Origin: an uncultured Clostridia bacterium
GTDB lineage: Bacteria > Bacillota > Clostridia > TANB77 > CAG-508
DNA length: 59,489 nt
Reading direction: 5' to 3'
Assembly (NCBI GenBank): GCA_948934525.1
Contig: CAQZSK010000008.1
Span: 1 to 59,489 of the forward strand
The notes beneath the pieces were generated by a model, which was not told where the DNA came from, ran no database searches, and worked only from the letters and a program-made list of their open reading frames with translations. The translations under genes and the position numbers were made by a program. This document shows, piece after piece, positions 51,227 through 59,489 of the stretch. How positions within the stretch are numbered: position 1 is the stretch's first letter; each line of letters begins with the position of its first letter.

Positions 51227-52540
51227 TTATTTTATTATGACACTTTTTATTCCTTCTGCTGTTAAATTAACCTGTACCTCTTCTCCTGTTTCCATATTTT
51301 TTACTTTTACTTGGTTAGAATTAATTTCATCATCACCAATTACAAGAACATATGGAATTTTTAATTTATCTGCGTATTTCATTTTTGCTTTTAATTTTTT
51401 GTCATTTAAATATACTTCTGTATTTATATCTAACTTTCTAAGTTCTCTTGCAATTTCAATTGGTTTTTCCATATTTTCTGTCATTGGAACAATTAAAATA
51501 TCTGCCATAGAATATTTTTCTGCTTTTATTAATGCTAATTCATTTAGTTTATAAAATAATCTGGTTAAACCTATAGAAATTCCTACCCCAGGTAATTTTT
51601 TATCTGTATAATACTCTGCTAAATTTTCATATCTACCACCTGAACAAACACTACCTAATTCACGGTAATCATTTAAGAAAGTTTCATATACTGTTCCTGT
51701 ATAATAGTCTAATCCTCTTGCTATTGTTAAATCCACATTAAAATTAGTATCTGGAACACCAAATATTCGAATATATTTTACAACTTCTGTAAGTTCATTT
51801 AACCCCATTTGGAACATCTCATTTTCAATTTCCAAATTACATAAACTTTGTAATTTTTCGTCATTTGTTCCAGTAATGGTAATAAAGTTCATAATCTTTT
51901 GGACTGCATCTTCTGCTACTCCAAGTCTTTTTAATTCTTCTATCACAGCTTCTTTTCCAATTTTGTCAATTTTATCAATAATTCTTAATATTTCTGTACT
52001 ATTTTCTTTTTGCTCTATGCTTTCAAATAGTCCATTTAAAATTTTACGATTATTAATACGAATGGTAAAATCATCAAAACCTAATTCTTTAATTAATTGA
52101 TAAATAACACTTGGAATTTCTGCATCATTAATGATTCCCAGCTCGCCATCTCCAATAATATCAATATCGCATTGATAAAACTCACGAAATCTTCCTTTTT
52201 GAGCTTTTTCTCCTCTATATACTTTTCCAATTTGATATCTTCTAAAAGGGAAGCTTAAATTACCATAATTTTTAGCTACATATTTAGCAAGAGGTACTGT
52301 TAAGTCAAATCTCATTGCAATATCCGTATCGCCTTTTTCAAAACGGTAAATTTGCTTTTCAGTCTCTCCCCCCGCCTTTGCTAATAAAATTTCTGATAAT
52401 TCTAACACAGGGGTATCTAATGGTAAAAATCCGAATCGCTGATATACCTTTTCTATTTTTTGTTTCATTTGCTCAAATAAAATTTGTTCATTTGGCAATA
52501 ATTCCATAAATCCTGGCAATGTTCTTGGTTCTATTGTCAT
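51227..52540 (-). CDS. hisS: histidyl-tRNA synthetase
   Basis: A class II synthetase of 437 aa. Motif 1 lies in the N-terminal region; motif 2 is FRRYQIGKVYRGEKAQKGRFREFYQCDIDIIG; the histidine signatures are IARGLDYYTGTVYE and SVCSGGRYENL; the C-terminal anticodon domain is IARELRKLDINTEVYLND. The ATG at 52540 follows GAGGAGG. I see no T-box in the short upstream region, which is occupied by a repeat. Confidence 0.96.
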   Translation of the reverse strand: MTIEPRTLPGFMELLPNEQILFEQMKQKIEKVYQRFGFLPLDTPVLELSEILLAKAGGETEKQIYRFEKGDTDIAMRFDLTVPLAKYVAKNYGNLSFPFRRYQIGKVYRGEKAQKGRFREFYQCDIDIIGDGELGIINDAEIPSVIYQLIKELGFDDFTIRINNRKILNGLFESIEQKENSTEILRIIDKIDKIGKEAVIEELKRLGVAEDAVQKIMNFITITGTNDEKLQSLCNLEIENEMFQMGLNELTEVVKYIRIFGVPDTNFNVDLTIARGLDYYTGTVYETFLNDYRELGSVCSGGRYENLAEYYTDKKLPGVGISIGLTRLFYKLNELALIKAEKYSMADILIVPMTENMEKPIEIARELRKLDINTEVYLNDKKLKAKMKYADKLKIPYVLVIGDDEINSNQVKVKNMETGEEVQVNLTAEGIKSVIIK

Positions 52541-52557
52541 AATTATTCCTCCTCATT

Positions 52558-52629
52558 TTGTCACATTAGGGACGTTAGTTTGTGCGACATCTTTCCCTCA
52601 TGTGACATATGTCCCCAGTGTGACATTTA
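52558..52629. repeat. MITE-like repeat, copy B (internally deleted)
   Basis: It begins TTGTCACATTAGGGACGTTA, shares AGTTTGTGCGACAT with copy A and ends GTCCCCAGTGTGACATTTA. The central part of copy A is missing. It lies between hisS and the MBL hydrolase gene and reaches the latter's stop codon. Confidence 0.65.
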
Positions 52630-53274
52630 TTCTTCTCTTGGTTGTAGTTCCAAATAAATTGGCTTTTCTTCTTCTATCATTGTAGACTTTCCATGGCCAG
52701 GATATACAATAGTATCTTCTGGTAATATTAGTAGTTTTGTAATAATAGATTTCATAATATCCTGAAAATTACTAGTTGGTAAATCTGTTCTTCCCCATGT
52801 TCCATGGAATAAAGTATCTCCTGAAAATAATAGCTTTTCACTTTCACTATATAAGCAACTACCTCCTGCTGTATGCCCTGGTGTATGAATAACTTTAAAT
52901 TCAAGTTTTCCTATATGTATAGCATCTCCATCATCTACCCTAGAATCAGCTTCTAATCTAATATCTTGAATTCCTATATAGTCTGTTAAACTAATATCCT
53001 TATTATATAGTCCTTCTATATCACTACGATGAATCAAAATTTTTCCACCTTTTGTGTCTTTTAATGCTTTTAGCGCTCCTATATGATCTCCATGGCAATG
53101 TGTTAGATAGATATATTTTAAATTAGCTTCTAAAATATTCAACATTTCAACTATCTTATCTGACTCTCCACCTGGATCAATTACCATAGCTTCCTTTGTT
53201 TCTTCATCTTGTACAATATAACAATTGGTTTGTTCTACTAATCCACTATTTACTTTTAGTCTTTTCAAAATCAT
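52627..53274 (-). CDS. metallo-beta-lactamase fold hydrolase (glyoxalase II-like)
   Basis: A protein of 215 aa with the metal motif THCHGDHIGAL (about 58-68), HTPGHTAGGSC, LFSGDTLFHGTWGRTDLP and YPGHGKST, all positions needed for a two-metal site. Such genes next to relA are often annotated as glyoxalase II family; the substrate is unproven. It shares orientation with relA and hisS. Confidence 0.88.
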   Translation of the reverse strand: MILKRLKVNSGLVEQTNCYIVQDEETKEAMVIDPGGESDKIVEMLNILEANLKYIYLTHCHGDHIGALKALKDTKGGKILIHRSDIEGLYNKDISLTDYIGIQDIRLEADSRVDDGDAIHIGKLEFKVIHTPGHTAGGSCLYSESEKLLFSGDTLFHGTWGRTDLPTSNFQDIMKSIITKLLILPEDTIVYPGHGKSTMIEEEKPIYLELQPREE

Positions 53275-53291
53275 TTCTTTTGTCTCCTTTT

Positions 53292-53403
53292 TGTCTTAAT
53301 GAGTGCCATATGTCACATAAACTATGCGTTTTAATGTGTTTCATATCATAACTTATCTATAGTTCATTTCATATGGCTAACTTAACAGCCCTAGTGCAAC
53401 ATT
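53292..53403. repeat. MITE-like repeat, copy C (inverted orientation)
   Basis: The reverse complement aligns over its whole length with copy A: it starts AATGTTGCACTAGGGCTG, then GTTAAGTTAGC, ATGAAATGAACTA, AGATAAGTTATG and TAGTTTATGTGACATATG. The order is the same, with point differences. It fills the gap between the MBL gene and relA. Confidence 0.65.
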
Positions 53404-55600
53404 ATTTCTTTCTCTTTACATCATATACACTATCAATCTTACGTAATTGTTTTAATATTTTATTTAAGTCCTCAATATTCTCTACTTCTACTGTTACTTC
53501 TGTAATTGCAATCTTTTCTTTGGTTGCTTTTGATGTAACAGCTACTAACTTACTTTTTGTACTCTCTATTTCTTTAATAATATCAGCTAATAGACCACTT
53601 CTATCATTTGCTTCTACTTCAATTTCTACATTGTATTTTGCTTTCTCAGCTTCATACCAATAAACATCTATCATCCTATTTTCTTCTGATACTAAATTCT
53701 TTACATTAACACAGTCCTTACGGTGAACTGACACACCTCTACCCTTGGTGATATATCCTATAATTTCATCCCCAGGTACTGGATTACAGCATCTTGAAAG
53801 TTTTACTAAGCAATTATCAATTCCCTTTACTACAATACCATTATTAGATGGTTTAGAATTTCTTACTTTTTCTTTGGATAATTCTTCTAATTTTGCTTCT
53901 AGGTTCTCATTTTCATGATCTTTTCTATATTCTTCTAGCATTCTAGCAATAATTTTGCCTGATGAAATAGCTCCAAATCCAACACTTGCATACATATCTT
54001 CTGTTGAATTATATTTATATCTATCTAATGCAGCTTGCAAATAATCTGCTTTTACTAGCTCGCTATGTGTCATTCCTATCTTCTTGATTTCTTTTTCAAT
54101 TAATTCTTTTCCCTTAACAATGTTTTCTTCTCTGTCATTTTTCTTGTACCAATATAGTATTTTATTTTTGGCTGTAGAACTTTTAATAAATTTAAGCCAA
54201 TCACGACTTGGACCTTTTGCTTGGTCTGATGTAATAATTTCTACAATATCTCCATTTTTTAGAGGGGTGATAATTGGCATCATTCTGCTATTAATTTTAG
54301 CACCTGTCATATGATGCCCAATCTCTGCATGAATGTTATATGCAAAGTCTATTGGTGTACTTCCTTTTGGAAGTGATATAATCTTACCTTTTGGCGTAAA
54401 TACATATACCTCGTCTTCAAACAATTCTGTTTTTAAAGTATTTAAGAATTCATCTGGATCTTGCATATCTTTTTGCCATTCTAGTGTTTCACGAAGCCAA
54501 GATAACTTATCTTCTTCTACTTTAACATTTGCTTTTTTCCCACCTAAAAAACTAGCCTCTTTGTATGCCCAATGAGCTGCAATTCCAAATTCTGCAATTC
54601 TATGCATGTCCCAAGTACGAATTTGTACTTCAAAAGGAGTTCCTTTTGGACCAATTAACGTTGTATGTAAAGATTGGTACATATTAGGCTTTGGCACAGA
54701 AATATAGTCCTTAAATCTTCCTGGCATAGGATTATATAGTTCATGTACTACTCCTAATACTGCATAACAGTCTTTAACTGAATTAACAATAACTCTCAAG
54801 GCAAATAAGTCATATACTTGGTCTAAAGTAATATTATCTCTTTTCATTTTACGATAAATACTATATAAGTGTTTCGCCCTTCCTGTTACCTCTGCTTCAA
54901 TATGTTGTTTTTTTACTGCTTGCTGAATTTCATCCATAATCATATCAATAAACTTTAAACGTTCTTCTCTCTTACGATTAATTCCTTCTACTAATTCTCG
55001 ATAGTCTTCTGGATACAAATATTTAAATGCTAAATCTTCTAGTTCCCATTTTAAAGAGTACATACCCAAACGGTTAGCAAGTGGTGCATATAAAGACATT
55101 GTTTCATTTGCATTTGCAATTTGTCTATCACGACTTAGGTATTTTAATGTTCTCATATTGTGTAATCTATCTGCTAATTTAATAAGAATTACACGAATAT
55201 CCTTTCCCATTGCCAAGAACATTTTTCTATAATTTTCTACTTGCTGTTCTTCCATACTTGCATATTGCAATTTGTTTAATTTTGTTACCCCATCTACTAA
55301 ATCTGCAATTTCTGGACTAAAAGTCTGTGCTAAATCTTGTTTTGTAATGTCTGTATCTTCCACAGTATCATGTAATAAGGCAGCACAAATAGTACTATCA
55401 TCTAGACCTAAAGTAGATAAGATATATGCTACTTGAACAGGGTGAATAATATATGGCTCTCCTGATTTTCTTAATTGTTCTCCATGATGCTCTTTGGCAT
55501 ATTCATACACCTTTTTAATTAATTTACTATCTGATTTTCTATTATGTTTTTTTGTATTACTAATAACTTCTTCTATTGTCATTTCTTTTGCATCAGACAT
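53402..55600 (-). CDS. relA: RelA/SpoT bifunctional (p)ppGpp synthetase/hydrolase
   Basis: A protein of 732 aa. The HD hydrolase domain (about 45-160) has HDTVEDTDITKQD and LADRLHNMRTLKYL. The synthetase domain (about 230-345) has DLFALRVIVNSVKDCY and KDYISVPKPNMYQSLHTTLIG. TGS (about 385-445) and C-terminal ACT (about 655-730) follow, with CCNPVPGDEIIGYITKGRGVSVHR between them. It sets the stringent alarmone level. recJ lies 20 bp upstream, as in many Firmicutes. Confidence 0.96.
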   Translation of the reverse strand: MSDAKEMTIEEVISNTKKHNRKSDSKLIKKVYEYAKEHHGEQLRKSGEPYIIHPVQVAYILSTLGLDDSTICAALLHDTVEDTDITKQDLAQTFSPEIADLVDGVTKLNKLQYASMEEQQVENYRKMFLAMGKDIRVILIKLADRLHNMRTLKYLSRDRQIANANETMSLYAPLANRLGMYSLKWELEDLAFKYLYPEDYRELVEGINRKREERLKFIDMIMDEIQQAVKKQHIEAEVTGRAKHLYSIYRKMKRDNITLDQVYDLFALRVIVNSVKDCYAVLGVVHELYNPMPGRFKDYISVPKPNMYQSLHTTLIGPKGTPFEVQIRTWDMHRIAEFGIAAHWAYKEASFLGGKKANVKVEEDKLSWLRETLEWQKDMQDPDEFLNTLKTELFEDEVYVFTPKGKIISLPKGSTPIDFAYNIHAEIGHHMTGAKINSRMMPIITPLKNGDIVEIITSDQAKGPSRDWLKFIKSSTAKNKILYWYKKNDREENIVKGKELIEKEIKKIGMTHSELVKADYLQAALDRYKYNSTEDMYASVGFGAISSGKIIARMLEEYRKDHENENLEAKLEELSKEKVRNSKPSNNGIVVKGIDNCLVKLSRCCNPVPGDEIIGYITKGRGVSVHRKDCVNVKNLVSEENRMIDVYWYEAEKAKYNVEIEVEANDRSGLLADIIKEIESTKSKLVAVTSKATKEKIAITEVTVEVENIEDLNKILKQLRKIDSVYDVKRKK

Positions 55601-55619
55601 ATTATCCCCCCTTTATATT

Positions 55620-57308
55620 CTAATTAGTAGATTTCCTCATATCTTTAATTACTAACTGTACTTTTTCATTTCCATTAAAATTATTAACTTCTAAATTTCC
55701 TACAATATCTACTTTATCTCCTATTAAGTAATCTTCTGCCCATTCACCAATTCCAAATCCAATACTATCTATCATGTAACTATCTTGTCCTAATCTTACT
55801 TTTAAATGTTTTCCCTCTGACAAAGTACGTATAGATTGTATTTTCAAATTTCTAATCATAAATAATGGCACTTTGTTCGCTTCTCCATATGGTTCTAATA
55901 AGCTAAGTTCTCTAACTGTTTCTAAACTAACATTTTTAAGTGTTGTTTCTTCATCAATTTTAATAACTGGTATTATATCATTAATTCCACTCTTTTTAGC
56001 ATATTCTTGGAATTCTTTTTTAAAATTCCCAAAATTCTCTTTTTTAACAGTAATTCCAATTGCCATGCTATGTCCACCAAATCTTTCGATATAATTTCCG
56101 CATTTCATTAGTGCTTCATGCAAGTCAAACCCTGGTATACTTCTTCCTGACCCTTTTCCTTCCTCTCCTTCAAAACAAATTAAAATACTTGGTTTAAAAT
56201 ATAACTCTGTTACTTTTGAAGATACTATTCCAATAACCCCATGATGCCACCCCTCTTTTCCTACTACTAAGCAAGGATTGTCCTTTTCATTTTGTTCAAT
56301 TTGTGCAATCGCCTCTTCAAAAATTGTTTTTTCTGTTGCCTGTCTTTCTTGATTATATTTGTTCAATGTTTCTGTTATTTGATCTGCTTCTTCTTGATTT
56401 TCTGTTAATAGTAATTTTAAAGCTTCTTCTTGAGCCCCCATTCTACCACATGCATTAATACGTGGCGCTATTCCAAACGAAATACTATTAGAATCTATCT
56501 TTTTATATCCAATAGAATCTAATAAAGTTTTTAATCCTATATTCCTTGTCATTTCTACCAGTCTTAAACCTAATTTAGCAATTACTCTATTTTCATTTAT
56601 CAATGGAACAATGTCAGAAATTGTTCCTACACATACAATATCTAAGTATTTTAAATATTCTTTAGCTTCTAATTCTAACTTTATGGAAATTGCTTGAATT
56701 AACTTAAAAACAACTCCTACTCCTGCTAATTGGTTAAATGGATATTGATTGTCTTTTCTTTTCGCATCAATAACTGCTATACAGTTTGGAATTTCTTCCC
56801 CTGGTTCATGATGATCTGTGACAATCACTTCTATTCCTAATTCTTTTGCATATTCAATTTCCTCATTTCCAGAAATGCCACAATCAACTGTAATCATTAA
56901 AGTATATCCTTGTTCATAAATATACTTTATTGCTTCTTTATTTAACCCATATCCTTCTTCTAAACGATTAGGAGTATATTCTCCTGCCATCAATCCTCTA
57001 TCTAATAAAAACTTTTTTAATACAGTAATACTTGTTATACCATCTACATCATAATCACCATAAATCATAACTCTTTCTTGATTAGTTATTGCCTTTAAAA
57101 TTCTATTAGTAGCTTCTTCCATATCTGGCATTAAAAAAGGATTATGAAAATCATTTCTAGTTGGATTGATAAACTGCTTTACTTTCTCACTCGTATCAAT
57201 ATTACGATTTATTAATATACTAGCCAAAAGAGGGCTTATGCCATTTTGGTTCGCTAATTGCTTTACTTTCTCCTCATCTTCTTGATATACTTCCCATTTT
57301 TTGTTCAT
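55620..57308 (-). CDS. recJ: single-stranded-DNA exonuclease RecJ
   Basis: A protein of about 562 aa in the DHH family: VMIYGDYDVDGITS, ITVDCGISG, VTDHHEPGEEIP and the DHHA1 region GGHSMAIGITV, with an OB-like C-terminal domain. It degrades single strands 5' to 3' in recombination and repair. The start is placed at 57308 behind CAGGAG; upstream in-frame ATGs lack a ribosome binding site. Confidence 0.94.
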   Translation of the reverse strand: MNKKWEVYQEDEEKVKQLANQNGISPLLASILINRNIDTSEKVKQFINPTRNDFHNPFLMPDMEEATNRILKAITNQERVMIYGDYDVDGITSITVLKKFLLDRGLMAGEYTPNRLEEGYGLNKEAIKYIYEQGYTLMITVDCGISGNEEIEYAKELGIEVIVTDHHEPGEEIPNCIAVIDAKRKDNQYPFNQLAGVGVVFKLIQAISIKLELEAKEYLKYLDIVCVGTISDIVPLINENRVIAKLGLRLVEMTRNIGLKTLLDSIGYKKIDSNSISFGIAPRINACGRMGAQEEALKLLLTENQEEADQITETLNKYNQERQATEKTIFEEAIAQIEQNEKDNPCLVVGKEGWHHGVIGIVSSKVTELYFKPSILICFEGEEGKGSGRSIPGFDLHEALMKCGNYIERFGGHSMAIGITVKKENFGNFKKEFQEYAKKSGINDIIPVIKIDEETTLKNVSLETVRELSLLEPYGEANKVPLFMIRNLKIQSIRTLSEGKHLKVRLGQDSYMIDSIGFGIGEWAEDYLIGDKVDIVGNLEVNNFNGNEKVQLVIKDMRKSTN

Positions 57309-57399
57309 TATCTTCTCCTGTTTGATTTCTTTAGTAACTATCATACAATAAAATGGAAGATTTTTAAAGGTTTTTTGGAGATTTTGTACAATATTCTTC

Positions 57400-58332
57400 T
57401 TATAGGAACTCTTCCAATACCCTTATCCAATTTCCCCCCATAATTTTTTCAATTTCATTTTCATGAAATCCAACCTTTCTTAATTCCTGTACTAACTTCT
57501 CTATTTGCCCTATATTTTTTAAATCAACTGGAATATTTTCTTCCTCTAGTCCATCAAAATCACTACCTACTCCCACATAATTAATCCCTACTAAATTTGC
57601 AATATAGGCAATATGTTTTGCAATTTCTCTTGTTCCTGCTATTCCTGTTTCTGACAAAAATGTTGTACAATAACAAATTCCAATAATCCCATTATCTTTA
57701 GCAATTTGTTTTATCTGTTCATCTTTCAAGTTTCTAGGATGTTGGCATAAAGTATGACAGCAAGAATGAGTTGCAACTATTGGTTTCTCACTTATTTTGA
57801 TTGTATCCCAAAATGTCTTTTCTGAACTATGTGAAATATCTATTATAATTTTCTTTTGATTGAGTCTTTGGATATATTGCTTTCCTAATTCAGTTAATCC
57901 ATTATCTTGTTTTGTTTGTGCCCCACAGCCCAACAGATTGTCTTCATTCCAAGTAACAGACATTATCCTAACACCTTTATCATAAAAATAATCTATGTTC
58001 TCTATTTTATTTTCAATTGCTCTACCATTTTCAATGGTTAAAAGGCATCCTATCTTCTTTTCTTTTTCCACTTTCAAAATATCTTGTTTTGTTTTTACTT
58101 GTAATATTTCCTCTGGATATTTCTTTATTTGTTTTTCAAAATAGTTAATAATGTCATTTGCTTTTTGAAAGGAATTCTCATAACTTGGATTAACAAATGC
58201 TGCTGTCATTTGTATAATTGGTGTTTTTTCCCTTGCTTGTTTCAAATTAAAGCTTAACTTTTCATCATCTAAATCAATCCTTTTATCTAATGCTACTTGA
58301 ATAGTATCACAATGCCCATCTACTAAAAACAT
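57400..58332 (-). CDS. membrane dipeptidase-like (M19 family) peptidase
   Basis: A protein of 310 aa similar to renal dipeptidase: VDGHCDTIQVALDK (metal HxD), CLLTIENGRAIEN, WNEDNLLGCGAQ, IIDISHSSEKTFWD, VATHSCCHTLCQHPRNL and VGVGSDFDGLE. It has no signal peptide, so it is probably cytosolic and acts on dipeptides. The ATG at 58332 follows GGAGG. Confidence 0.9.
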   Translation of the reverse strand: MFLVDGHCDTIQVALDKRIDLDDEKLSFNLKQAREKTPIIQMTAAFVNPSYENSFQKANDIINYFEKQIKKYPEEILQVKTKQDILKVEKEKKIGCLLTIENGRAIENKIENIDYFYDKGVRIMSVTWNEDNLLGCGAQTKQDNGLTELGKQYIQRLNQKKIIIDISHSSEKTFWDTIKISEKPIVATHSCCHTLCQHPRNLKDEQIKQIAKDNGIIGICYCTTFLSETGIAGTREIAKHIAYIANLVGINYVGVGSDFDGLEEENIPVDLKNIGQIEKLVQELRKVGFHENEIEKIMGGNWIRVLEEFL

Positions 58333-58442
58333 AAAATTTCCTCCTTATATTTCCCATTTGTCTATTGTTTTATATATATTTTTTTGTTAAGATATTATTA
58401 TTCTAATTTTAAATTTTTTATTAATCTTTAGGAGCACAAGAA

Positions 58443-58658
58443 ATGAATTTACGAATTAAGGAAATAAGAGAAAGTCATCATTATACCCAAGCTGATATTG
58501 CTAAAGTTTTGCATTGTACTCAACAAAATTATTCTAAATATGAAACTGGTGAAATTACTATTGATGCAGATAAGATAGTACTTCTTGCTGATTTTTATAA
58601 TACTTCTGTAGATTACTTATTGGGACTAACAGATGAGATAGTACCTCATAAAAACTAA
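58443..58658 (+). CDS. Xre-family helix-turn-helix regulator
   Basis: A protein of 71 aa, essentially one Xre domain: IKEIRESHHYTQADIAKVLHCTQQNYSKYETGEITI, then DADKIVLLADFYNTSVDYLLG. It is a stand-alone plus-strand gene with TAGGAG upstream and a strong terminator. The target is unknown; it may control itself or the divergent dipeptidase gene. Confidence 0.9.
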   Translation: MNLRIKEIRESHHYTQADIAKVLHCTQQNYSKYETGEITIDADKIVLLADFYNTSVDYLLGLTDEIVPHKN

Positions 58659-58688
58659 TTAAACTTCTTGTTATATAAATTTACAAAA

Positions 58689-58735
58689 AACTTCCTTATG
58701 ATAATTTTACTTTATCATAAGGAAGTTCTTTTTCA
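58689..58735 (+). terminator. terminator of the Xre gene
   Basis: A 16-bp perfect stem (58689-58704 with 58712-58727) is followed by CTTTTTC. Confidence 0.9.
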
Positions 58736-58803
58736 ATATTTTTTCAAATTACACAAAATTATTTGCATCCCCTCAAATTATGCATCCCTAATGCTCCTCA
58801 GAG

Positions 58804-59489
58804 CTACTTTGCATAAAGTATAGGTCGAAAAGAGAGGGTGTAAGTGGCAAACCCCATGGTATTAGTAAGACGGCCAGCTGCAATCCCACTGCCGCTGCCA
58901 GCACCTTCGCCTCCTCTATAAACACACGGATGACGAGTATTCGCAGAGTTCTCGGTCGACCATTCTGTACAGTTTGAAGCCATATCATGAATATTACATA
59001 CTTTATCTCCTACTTTTCCTGTATTTATTATGCCTCCTGTCTTTACAGGGCCCTTAATTGCATAACTTGTTTGTACTGAATATTTTTGAATAAATACTAT
59101 TGCTGTATCCCAGCTATAACTATTGACTAAATCACTTTCTACATAATTACTACTATACATTCCTCTTGCTGCTGTTGCTGCACTTTGTTGTGTAATACTT
59201 GTCCATGGATACTTATTTACCTGCAAATCCACTTTTTCATCACTGCCCTTACTTGCTTCATATCTTCCTAAATAGTATCCTCCATTTGCATTTGTCTTTG
59301 TTACAAAATCTCCTAAATTCTTAGCAGCTGTATTTTCTTTATCATAGGTTAATTCTTGATATTGACTGCTTACTGTCACTGAACTTGCATAATTAGTTGC
59401 ATTTTGTTTTAATGTTGGAGTCCCATTATTCCTGTCAAATTCATATCTTCCAAGTGTTATTGTCGTTGTGGTTCCATCTTTATTCTTTA
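58804..59489 (-). CDS. SUMF1/FGE-like surface protein, C-terminal part
   Basis: At least 228 residues; the frame stays open to the window edge, so the start is outside. The sequence reads ITLGRYEFDRNNGTPTL, GGYYLGRYEASKG, VNKYPWTSITQQSAATAARGMY, KVCNIHDMASNCTEWS and HPCVYRGGEGAGSGSGIAAGRL, ending SFRPILYAK. This is the formylglycine-generating-enzyme-like (SUMF1) C-type-lectin fold found in many clostridial secreted and phage-related proteins; enzymatic residues cannot be judged from this piece. G+C content rises toward its 3' end. Confidence 0.7.
   Translation of the reverse strand, partial: KNKDGTTTTITLGRYEFDRNNGTPTLKQNATNYASSVTVSSQYQELTYDKENTAAKNLGDFVTKTNANGGYYLGRYEASKGSDEKVDLQVNKYPWTSITQQSAATAARGMYSSNYVESDLVNSYSWDTAIVFIQKYSVQTSYAIKGPVKTGGIINTGKVGDKVCNIHDMASNCTEWSTENSANTRHPCVYRGGEGAGSGSGIAAGRLTNTMGFATYTLSFRPILYAK

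Noticed and set aside
52541..52626. T-box riboswitch upstream of hisS
   Set aside because: The gap is short and filled by the MITE-like repeat; no specifier stem or T-box sequence is seen.
1..59489. CRISPR array
   Set aside because: No regularly spaced direct repeats with unique spacers were seen; the repeats present are single dispersed copies with inverted ends.

Overview
The window is AT-rich (about 30% GC by eye) and looks like a chromosome segment of an anaerobic, spore-forming, low-GC Gram-positive bacterium (Clostridia, probably a gut lineage). Supporting genes are SpoIIP, a SleB-type cortex hydrolase, RelA/RecJ/HisS housekeeping genes, BceAB-like detoxification and a Tn4451-like mobilizable element. 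Most genes lie on the minus strand behind clear AGGAGG-type ribosome binding sites. I did not identify the species.

Layout. 0-5 kb: a truncated ABC ATPase, a propeller-like exported protein, an ECF sigma/anti-sigma pair, an ABC-F ATPase and a papain-like hydrolase. 5.6-8.6 kb: nadE, nadD and a ZIP transporter. 8.7-12.6 kb: a TetR-controlled ABC-2 exporter. 12.8-14.6 kb: a Fic protein and a Phd/YoeB toxin-antitoxin pair. 15-19 kb: a membrane-anchored cohesin protein beside a dockerin-bearing glucosaminidase. 19-21 kb: DMP19-like, nucleotidase and Nudix genes. 21-29 kb: a BceAB/YxeA/BceRS-like module with VanZ and CapA. 29-34 kb: polysaccharide deacetylase, asnB and YcaO. 34-40.5 kb: atypical genes, several decayed nucleotide house-cleaning genes and an AIPR defence gene. 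40.5-42.5 kb: an rRNA methyltransferase and maf. 43.8-48.3 kb: an integrative mobilizable element (TnpV, Mob, TnpX) next to tRNA-Leu. 48.6-58.3 kb: pgi, spoIIP, hisS, an MBL hydrolase, relA, recJ and a dipeptidase. The end holds an Xre regulator and a partial SUMF1-like protein.

The outstanding feature is translational. Seven otherwise intact minus-strand genes (ABC ATPase, propeller protein, nadD, ZIP transporter, BceA-like ATPase, TnpX recombinase, spoIIP) are each interrupted in the same way. One extra C lies immediately before an in-frame GGA glycine codon, so the zero frame reads CGG-A and runs into a stop, while skipping the C restores the family sequence and family length. No other in-frame CGG was found by eye in genes of recognised family, apart from one CGG-C in the atypical SleB-like gene. 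CGGA in the other two phases is common and harmless. This points to +1 frameshifting (or quadruplet decoding) at CGG-A as a recurrent property of this genome rather than seven independent pseudogenes. Three orphan plus-strand genes carry CGG-A at codons 11-13, where a +1 shift would end translation within eight codons.

Other structure includes a roughly 110-bp MITE-like repeat in three copies plus a fragment, two intergenic elements with locus-specific 21-bp perfect inverted arms around a shared GAGCTTGCGA box, a structured leader upstream of TnpX with a second copy near 40.2 kb, and a 47-aa small protein gene.
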